Shown one piece after another: positions 56,938 to 64,000 of a stretch of 64,000 nt of DNA; within the stretch, counting starts at the first letter, position 1, and each line of letters begins with the position of its first letter. The stretch covers positions 31,668 through 95,667 of the forward strand of contig JBFWQI010000023.1 of assembly GCA_050249535.1 (NCBI GenBank), in the 5' to 3' direction. Under the pieces are notes generated by a model that saw nothing but the letters and a program-made list of their open reading frames with translations, searched no databases and was not told where the DNA came from. The position numbers and the translations under genes were made by a program. The DNA comes from JADJXM01 sp937967285 (GTDB lineage: Bacteria; Acidobacteriota; Blastocatellia; RBC074).

Positions 56938-58269
56938 TCAGGCGTTCAACTTCCACGGAGCCCGGTAAGGTCGCGTGACCATCTTCTGGGCTTCGTGATC
57001 GCCGATCACCTTCTCGTTCTCGACATCCCAGCTGATCTTCCGGCCGGCACGGAACGCGATATTGGCCAGATGGCAGGCGATCATCGAGTTGTGGCCGATC
57101 TCGACATCCGAGCGCGGCCGCTTGCGCGAATCCATGCAGTCCAGAAAATCCTTGACGTGGGCGAGGTGCGAGTCCGTGCCTCCCGTGCCTCTTCTCGGCA
57201 CGCCGGCCATGCGATACGATTTCCGCCTCTTTTTGACGTCGGTCTCGGGATAGACCTCCCATCCGCCGCGATCGACCACCAGCACGCCGTTGTTGCCGTG
57301 GAAGGCGACGCCGTGGTCGCGATCGTAGGGGCCGCGGCCGATGGCCGTCGCGTGTTCCCAGATCATGCTGAAGCCGGGGAACTCCCACAGAGCCTGCTGC
57401 GTGTCGGGCGTCTCCTCGGCGTCGTCGGGAAATCCGAACTTGCCTCCGACTGAAGTCGCCGTGAGCGGAGCCTTGACGTCCATCCCCCAGTTGGCGATGT
57501 CGATCATGTGCGCGCCCCAGTCGGTCATCAGACCGCCCGAATAGTCCCAGTACCAGCGGAAGTTGAAGTGGAACCGGTTTTCGTTGAACGGCCGCTTCGG
57601 CGCGGGACCGAGCCACATGTCGTAATCGACCGCTGAGGGAGGCTCAGCGTCGGGGACGACCGGAATGTTGCCCATCCAGTCCTGGTAGGCCCACGTCTTG
57701 ACCAGCCTGATCTTGCCGAGTTCTCCGCTTTTGACGTAATCGACGGCTTCGGCATAATGTGGAGCGCTGCGCTGCTGGGTGCCCATCTGGACCACGCGAT
57801 TGTGCTTGCGCGCGACATCGACCATGACGCGCCCCTCGCCGATCGAGAGCGAGAGCGGTTTTTCGACGTAGACGTCCTTGCCCGCCTGGCAGGCCATAAT
57901 CGTCGGCAGAGCGTGCCAGTGGTCCGGCGTGCCGACGATGACCGCGTCGATGTCGTTGCGATCGAGCACGCGACGGAAATCGCGCGTCCTGATCGCGGGT
58001 TTCTGGTTGAAGTTCTTTTCGACGCTTTCAGCGGTGGCGGCGACCTGCCTGTCATCGACATCGCAGAGCGCGACGCATTCCGCGCCGAGGCGGAGCATGT
58101 CGCGCAGATCGCCGTTGCCCATGCCGCCGCAACCGATCAGTCCGACGCGGATGCGACGATTGGCTCCCGCGACGCGATCCTGCGACGCGGCGGTCACGGT
58201 CGAGATGCCGGCAACGATCCCGGCGGCCCCGGCGCTCTTCAGAAAATTCCGGCGGTTTCGACTGGTCAT
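56938..58269 (-). CDS. Tat-exported Gfo/Idh/MocA oxidoreductase
   Basis: A 443-residue protein. A twin-arginine signal (NRRNFLKSAGAAGIVAGIS, residues 4-22) directs a folded, cofactor-loaded enzyme to the periplasm. The Rossmann domain has VGLIGCGGMG and the catalytic YVEKPLS; the C-terminal domain has GGLMTDWGAHMIDIANWGMD. Such Tat-exported members, common in Acidobacteriota and Planctomycetes, probably act on sugars or glycosides. It lies divergent to the ABC importer operon at 58383. Substrate unknown. Confidence 0.9.
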   Translation of the reverse strand: MTSRNRRNFLKSAGAAGIVAGISTVTAASQDRVAGANRRIRVGLIGCGGMGNGDLRDMLRLGAECVALCDVDDRQVAATAESVEKNFNQKPAIRTRDFRRVLDRNDIDAVIVGTPDHWHALPTIMACQAGKDVYVEKPLSLSIGEGRVMVDVARKHNRVVQMGTQQRSAPHYAEAVDYVKSGELGKIRLVKTWAYQDWMGNIPVVPDAEPPSAVDYDMWLGPAPKRPFNENRFHFNFRWYWDYSGGLMTDWGAHMIDIANWGMDVKAPLTATSVGGKFGFPDDAEETPDTQQALWEFPGFSMIWEHATAIGRGPYDRDHGVAFHGNNGVLVVDRGGWEVYPETDVKKRRKSYRMAGVPRRGTGGTDSHLAHVKDFLDCMDSRKRPRSDVEIGHNSMIACHLANIAFRAGRKISWDVENEKVIGDHEAQKMVTRPYRAPWKLNA

Positions 58270-58382
58270 AAATACACCTCCTGCTATGTTGAAGATTTCT
58301 GCTCCGCGGAATAAAAACCTGGTTGACCGCGTTTTACTTCATTGAGAGGTTAAATGGCAAGAAAGGCCGGAAGGAGGTCTGT

Positions 58383-59258
58383 TTGAAGCATGACGTCAGA
58401 TTGAAGGCGGCTCTGCTGCTGGCGCCGCTGGCGGCGGTCATCGGCGGACTGTTCGCCGGCGGACTGGTCATCGCCGCCGCGCAGAGCCTCGGCTACTACT
58501 CGCCGATCGGAGAGCACGGCTTTACGCTCAGGCACTATTTTTCACTCCTCGGCGACGCGGAGTTTCTGGCCGGGTTGCGACAGACATTGTGGGTGACAGT
58601 CACGGCGACGGCTGTCTCAGCAGTTTGCGGAACGGCGCTGGCGCTGGCGCTGCGTCGAACGGCAACGGGCGCGATCCGGACGCTGCTCCAGGTGCCGCTG
58701 GCGCTGCCTCACCTGGCCATGGCCGTGGTGCTGATCAACCTGATCGCCCCGAGCGGGCTGTTCGCGCGGATCCTGTTTCACCTCGGCTTGATCGCGGCGC
58801 CGGCGGAGTTTCCCGCCCTGATCAACGATCGCTTCTCGATCGGCATCATCGTCACATACGTGCTCAAGGAGGTTCCCTTCATCGCAATCATGGCGATGAC
58901 TCTGCTGGCGAGGATCGGGGACGAGTACGACGACCTGGCGCGCACGCTCGGCGCGTCGGGGCTGCAGAAACTGCGGCATGTGACGCTGCCGCTGATTTCA
59001 CCGGCGGTGATCTCGTCGTCGGTGATAGTGTTCTCTTTCATCTTCGGGGCCTTCGAGGTGCCGTACATTCTGGGTCGCCCGTATCCGGCGATGCTCTCGG
59101 TCATCGCGCAGCGGCGCTATCTTGATCTCGACCTGACGCAGAGACCCGAGGCAATCGCGGTCGCGATGGTCATCGCGGCGATCACGACTCTGCTGGCGTG
59201 GCTCAATCTTCGTCTGACCAGCAGGCTGACGGGGATCGAACGAATATCCTTGTTTTAA
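58383..59258 (+). CDS. ABC importer permease (YnjC-like, first half)
   Basis: A 291-residue protein with six membrane helices. The permease EAA-type loop EYDDLARTLGASGLQKLRHVTLPLISP is near residue 190. I chose TTG 58383 because AAGGAGGT ends 5 bases before it; the TTG at 58323 is a longer alternative without such a site. With the next gene it forms a heterodimeric channel of the spermidine/thiamine/YnjCD type. No selective uptake substrate is evident. Confidence 0.82.
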   Translation: MKHDVRLKAALLLAPLAAVIGGLFAGGLVIAAAQSLGYYSPIGEHGFTLRHYFSLLGDAEFLAGLRQTLWVTVTATAVSAVCGTALALALRRTATGAIRTLLQVPLALPHLAMAVVLINLIAPSGLFARILFHLGLIAAPAEFPALINDRFSIGIIVTYVLKEVPFIAIMAMTLLARIGDEYDDLARTLGASGLQKLRHVTLPLISPAVISSSVIVFSFIFGAFEVPYILGRPYPAMLSVIAQRRYLDLDLTQRPEAIAVAMVIAAITTLLAWLNLRLTSRLTGIERISLF

Positions 59259-59263
59259 CAGGC

Positions 59264-60088
59264 ATGAAATCCGATATCAGATCCAGAACGGCAGGAACAA
59301 CCGGGGCAGCCGCAGTCATCGCGCTGGCGACGATTCCCGTCTTGCTGCTCGTCGTCTGGTCGTTTTCGAGGGGCTGGTTCTGGCCGGCGCTGCTGCCGGC
59401 GGAGTGGTCTCTGCGGGCGTGGCGTTATGTCGCCGATCCCGGCGCCGAGGTGGCGCCGTCGCTGCTGGCCAGCTTCGGTCTGGCGTCAGCGGTAACGATC
59501 GCTTCGCTGCTCATCGCACTGCCGGCCGCACGGGCGCTGGCCTGGCACGATTTCAGGGGGAAGCGCGCCGTCTTCTTCGGACTGCTGCTGCCGGTGCTGG
59601 CTCCGCCGCTGGCATCGGCCATGGGAGTTCACGCGCTCTTTCTCGAAGCGGGCATCGCGGACACATGGGTCGGCGTTATGCTCGTCCATCTGATCCCGGC
59701 GGCTCCGTACACGACGATGGTCCTGACCGGCAGCTTCTCCCGTTTCGATCCGGAGTACGAAGCGCAGGCCCGGACGCTCGGCGCGGGTCCCTTCGCGATC
59801 TGGCGACGCGTCACGCTGCCGGCGATCGCGCCGGGACTTGCGGTCGCGGCGGTCTTCGCTTTCCTCATTTCGTGGAGCCAGTACCTGCTGACTCTGCTGG
59901 TCGGCGGTTCAGGCGTCAGAACGCTGCCGCTGATCCTGGTCTCGTTCCAGCGCAGCGGCGACGAGGCCGTGACCGCAGCGCTCTCGCTGGTCTTCATCGC
60001 ACCGGCGATCGTCGTTTTCATCCTGGCGGCCCGTTTTATGAAGAACAGTTTGATCCACGAAGATACGCGAAGAGATCACGAAGAGTAG
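59264..60088 (+). CDS. ABC importer permease (YnjD-context second half)
   Basis: A 274-residue protein with six helices. Its EAA-type loop reads DPEYEAQARTLGAGPFAIWRRVTLPAI. It starts 5 bases after the first permease gene. The last eleven or so residues (HEDTRRDHEE) and the TAG stop are encoded by the repeat element at 60052-60152, so the natural end was probably just after FMKNSL. Together with the lipoprotein and ATPase downstream it forms one uptake system. Confidence 0.85.
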   Translation: MKSDIRSRTAGTTGAAAVIALATIPVLLLVVWSFSRGWFWPALLPAEWSLRAWRYVADPGAEVAPSLLASFGLASAVTIASLLIALPAARALAWHDFRGKRAVFFGLLLPVLAPPLASAMGVHALFLEAGIADTWVGVMLVHLIPAAPYTTMVLTGSFSRFDPEYEAQARTLGAGPFAIWRRVTLPAIAPGLAVAAVFAFLISWSQYLLTLLVGGSGVRTLPLILVSFQRSGDEAVTAALSLVFIAPAIVVFILAARFMKNSLIHEDTRRDHEE

Positions 60089-60152
60089 ATGCCTGCTTCG
60101 ATGCAATCCCCTTTCATCATTCTTCGTGATACCTTCGTGTTCCTTCGCGGAT
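60052..60152. repeat. palindromic element F with CGAAG-type arms
   Basis: The left arm 60052-60088 is CACGAAG/CGCGAAG/CACGAAG units. The right arm 60115-60152 is the inverse (CTTCGTG...CTTCGTG...CTTCGCG). About 26 bases are in the loop. It lies between two genes of the importer operon and supplies the stop of the upstream permease. Confidence 0.8.
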
Positions 60153-60170
60153 AAAAAATATACGTTGAAA

Positions 60171-61396
<1,226 letters not shown>

Positions 61397-61400
<4 letters not shown>

Positions 61401-62449
61401 CCTCGCTCGAACTGCGCGACATCTCGGCGGCCTACGGCCGGAACCGAATCCTCGACGGAGTATCGCTGGAGATCGCATCCGGCGAGTTCGTCTCGCTGCT
61501 TGGCCCGTCGGGCTGCGGCAAGACGACGCTGCTGAGAATCATCGCCGGCCTCAAAGATCCGGCCCGCGGCGACCTGCTCTTCGACGGCCGTTCGATCGTC
61601 GACCTGCCCGCGGAGAAGCGGCGCATAGCCATGGTCTTCCAGAAACCTCTGCTCTTTCCCTATCTGAATGTCGCTGAGAATGTCGCTTTCGGACTGAAGA
61701 TGAAGGGGCTCGACCGGGAGACGACAGCCCGCAAGGTGAATGAGGCGCTGGCGCTGGTCAGGATGGAAGGCTTCGGCGACCGCTCATCGCGGCAGCTCTC
61801 GGGAGGTCAGGAGCAGCGCGTCGCACTGGCCCGAGCGATCGTGACGGAACCGCGAATCCTGCTGCTCGATGAACCTTTCTCGGCGCTCGATGAGGAGCTT
61901 CGCATCGAGATGCGTGAACTGGTGCGATCGCTTCAGCGGAGGATCGGAATCACGACCGTCTTCGTCACTCACGATCAGGACGAAGCCGCCGCGCTCTCCG
62001 ATCGGATCGCGCTTCTGCTCGACGGAACGCTCATCCAGACCGGCCCGCCGCGCGATTTCTATCTCAGCCCGGCGACCGAATCGGCCGCCAGGTTCTTCAA
62101 ATGGAAGGTCCGCCGGGGCGAGGTCGTCGATGAGGAAGGATCCCTCCGGCTGAAAACCCCTGTCGGAACGGTCGATCTACCCGATGCGGCGGCACGCTCA
62201 GTCGCCTTCCGCCCCGAACGAGCCGTCATCTCGACCGGAGAGCGAGACGACTCCGCCGGATCATTTACTTTCTCAGCCGTCGTCGAAAGGGTGACCGATC
62301 TAGGAACCGTCTTGCGGTGCAGGCTGGTTGCCGCCGATGGAGAAACCCTCGAAGTCGATCTGCCGGCCGGCGCGGCTCCCGGCGGACTGGCCGCCGGAAC
62401 CCCTGTCCGGGTCTCGATCGCGGCCCGGGACCTTCGATTCTTCGCGTGA
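61397..62449 (+). CDS. ABC importer ATP-binding protein
   Basis: A 350-residue protein. The ATPase domain has Walker A GPSGCGKT (36-43), Q-loop VFQKPLLFPYL, signature LSGGQ (134-138) and Walker B ILLLDEPFSALDEELR. A C-terminal TOBE-like domain (about 240-350), as in PotA/FbpC-type importers, may regulate activity. It energises the two permeases encoded upstream. The stop lies 1 base before the convergent rnz gene's stop. Confidence 0.92.
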
Positions 62450-62450
62450 G

Positions 62451-63374
62451 TCAGACCTCGATCTCGATCAGATCCTCCGCCATCGCGGTGTCCGGAAATA
62501 CCGAACGCGCTTCGGCCAGCAGCACCCGCGCATCCGGATAGCGCGAACTGAAATGCGTGATCAGCAGATTGCCGGCGCCGGCGTCCAATGCCGTCTGCGC
62601 GGCCTGCTCCGCCGTCGAATGGCCGTACTGGCGGGCCTCCTCGGTGTATTCGCGGGTGTAGGTCGCCTCGTAAATAAGCCAGTCCGCGCCGCGCGACAGC
62701 TCGACAGCATTCGCGCAGGGGCGCGTGTCGAGGCAGTACGTGACGGACTTTCCGGGACGCGGCGGACCGAGAACCTCGTCCGGTTCGATCGTCCGCCCGT
62801 CATCGAGCGTGATCGACCGGCCCGACTGGAGCTTCGCGAAGAGCGGTCCTTCCGGTATCCCCAGCTCGCGCGCCCGCTCGAGGTTGAATCGCCCCGGCTT
62901 CGTCTTCTCTTCCAGACGGTATCCGAGCGCGAAGATTCGATGATCGAGCGGCCGGGTGATCACACGGTAGTGCTTCGATTCGTAGACCTGCTCCGACTCC
63001 CGCTCCCTGAAATAGTCCGGGCCGAATTCGAGCACTTCCAGCGGATAGTTGACGAAGAGGATGCGCAGCCGTCCGAGCAGATCGAGGTATTCGCGGATTC
63101 CCGGCGGGCCGGCCAGCGTCAGCGGACGTTCGCGCTTGTCCAGCGCCATCGTCGAAAGCAGCCCCGGCAGCCCGTTGAAGTGATCGCCGTGCAGGTGCGT
63201 GATGAAGATCCCGGCCAGCCGGTGAAACGACAGGCCGGCGCGCGCAATCTGGATCTGCGCCGCCTCGCCGCAGTCGAAGAGCCACCACTCCCCTTCGCCG
63301 CCGACCGCGGTCGCGCTCACGTTGCGATACAGTGTCGGTTTCCCCGAACTCGTTCCGAGCGGAATGATCTTCAT
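62451..63374 (-). CDS. rnz: ribonuclease Z
   Basis: A 307-residue metallo-beta-lactamase-fold endoribonuclease that trims tRNA 3' ends. The zinc motif is H60-L-H62-G-D64-H65 (FITHLHGDHFNGLPGLL). Further ligands are in YCLDTRP and the C-terminal LITHFSSRY. The flexible arm lies around residues 150-200. The length and motif order fit the short bacterial RNase Z. It is convergent with the ABC ATPase gene and starts about 20 bases after the haemoglobin gene. Confidence 0.93.
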   Translation of the reverse strand: MKIIPLGTSSGKPTLYRNVSATAVGGEGEWWLFDCGEAAQIQIARAGLSFHRLAGIFITHLHGDHFNGLPGLLSTMALDKRERPLTLAGPPGIREYLDLLGRLRILFVNYPLEVLEFGPDYFRERESEQVYESKHYRVITRPLDHRIFALGYRLEEKTKPGRFNLERARELGIPEGPLFAKLQSGRSITLDDGRTIEPDEVLGPPRPGKSVTYCLDTRPCANAVELSRGADWLIYEATYTREYTEEARQYGHSTAEQAAQTALDAGAGNLLITHFSSRYPDARVLLAEARSVFPDTAMAEDLIEIEV

Positions 63375-63395
63375 CGAATATCCCCGGAGCGGCGC

Positions 63396-63779
63396 TCAGC
63401 CCTCCCTGTTGCGCATGAAATCCGCCAGATTCCCCAGCGCCAGCGACAACTGCTGCCGCAACAGCGGCGCCTCGACGATCTCACCCAGCGCCTGATTCAT
63501 GCACCACAACCACTGGTCTCGCTCCAGCTCGCCGATCGGAAACGGCAGGTGCCTCGCCCTCAGCCTCGGATGCCCGTGCTTCTGCACGTAGAGCGGCGGC
63601 CCGCCCGTCCAGCCCACCAGAAAAAGGTAGAGCTTCTCCCGCGACTCGCTCAGATCCTCTGGATGCAAGGCGCGAATGACAGCCGCCTCCTCGCGAGTGT
63701 CCATCAGATCGTAAAACCTGTCGACCAGTCGACGAATATTCTCTTCGCCGCCGATCTGCTCAAATATTGTGTTGTTCAT
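63396..63779 (-). CDS. group II truncated haemoglobin
   Basis: A 127-residue globin. The proximal His is H77 in GHPRLRARHLPFPI, the B10 Tyr is in DRFYDLMD, and the Trp of position G8 (W90, RDQWLWCM) marks group II (TrHbO). Such proteins bind O2 or NO and are linked to oxidative or nitrosative stress defence. It is in one transcript with rnz. A TAGGCAG-type repeat element begins about 11 bases upstream of its start. Confidence 0.93.
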   Translation of the reverse strand: MNNTIFEQIGGEENIRRLVDRFYDLMDTREEAAVIRALHPEDLSESREKLYLFLVGWTGGPPLYVQKHGHPRLRARHLPFPIGELERDQWLWCMNQALGEIVEAPLLRQQLSLALGNLADFMRNREG

Positions 63780-63789
63780 GGTTTGTTAA

Positions 63790-64000
<211 letters not shown>

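Noticed and set aside
58323..58355. Promoter TTGACC...TTAAAT for the ABC importer operon
   Set aside because: The spacing between the boxes is about 21 bases, too long for a standard promoter.

Overview
The window is about 60% GC by eye and reads as one continuous bacterial chromosome segment. A likely host is an Acidobacteriota-type (perhaps Blastocatellia-like) bacterium. The hints are the gene order yicC-gmk-rpoZ-coaBC-udg, Tat-exported Gfo/Idh/MocA oxidoreductases, a large exopolysaccharide locus and many intergenic palindromic repeats. No rRNA or tRNA gene is present, so this placement is an inference.

Bases 1-9522 hold catabolic and accessory genes: a partial oxidoreductase, a VOC protein, a translationally coupled flavin oxidoreductase / GMC dehydrogenase pair, an MFS carrier with a secreted cupin, a molybdopterin oxidoreductase with a DUF488 gene, and a cysteine-cluster protein.

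Bases 9529-39930 are a 30-kb minus-strand polysaccharide locus starting at a recognisable promoter in front of wza. In order of transcription it runs: wza; the tyrosine autokinase wzc; asnB; ABC exporter wzm-wzt; a series of GT2 and GT4 glycosyltransferases with a secreted hydrolase-like protein and an O-antigen ligase/polymerase; a second asnB; a fused alcohol dehydrogenase/Gfo-Idh oxidoreductase; a heparinase II/III-like protein; a GT4; and a WecA-like initiating transferase. Most genes inside a block overlap by 1-11 bases (often ATGA or GTGA). Most block boundaries carry repeat elements. On the plus strand a TPR protein, a second O-antigen ligase and murA follow (40157-44079).

Bases 44133-56922 are mainly housekeeping: gabD-like dehydrogenase, murB, family 4 uracil-DNA glycosylase, coaBC, rpoZ, gmk, yicC, an MsbA-like ABC transporter, an M48 protease, DUF5522, CarD and a HerA-like ATPase. 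Bases 56938-63779 hold a Tat-exported oxidoreductase, a YnjBCD-like ABC importer, RNase Z and a group II truncated haemoglobin.

The most unusual content is intergenic. There are ten or more palindromic elements built from inverted arrays of 7-base units (TAGAAAG, TGGAAAC or TAGGCAG types) around partly conserved cores. There are also two near-identical 200-bp MITE-like insertions with terminal inverted repeats and flanking direct repeats, several other palindromes with tandem-like arms, and a 12-unit 53-bp tandem array. These elements repeatedly sit exactly at stop codons, and several supply the last codons of the upstream gene.
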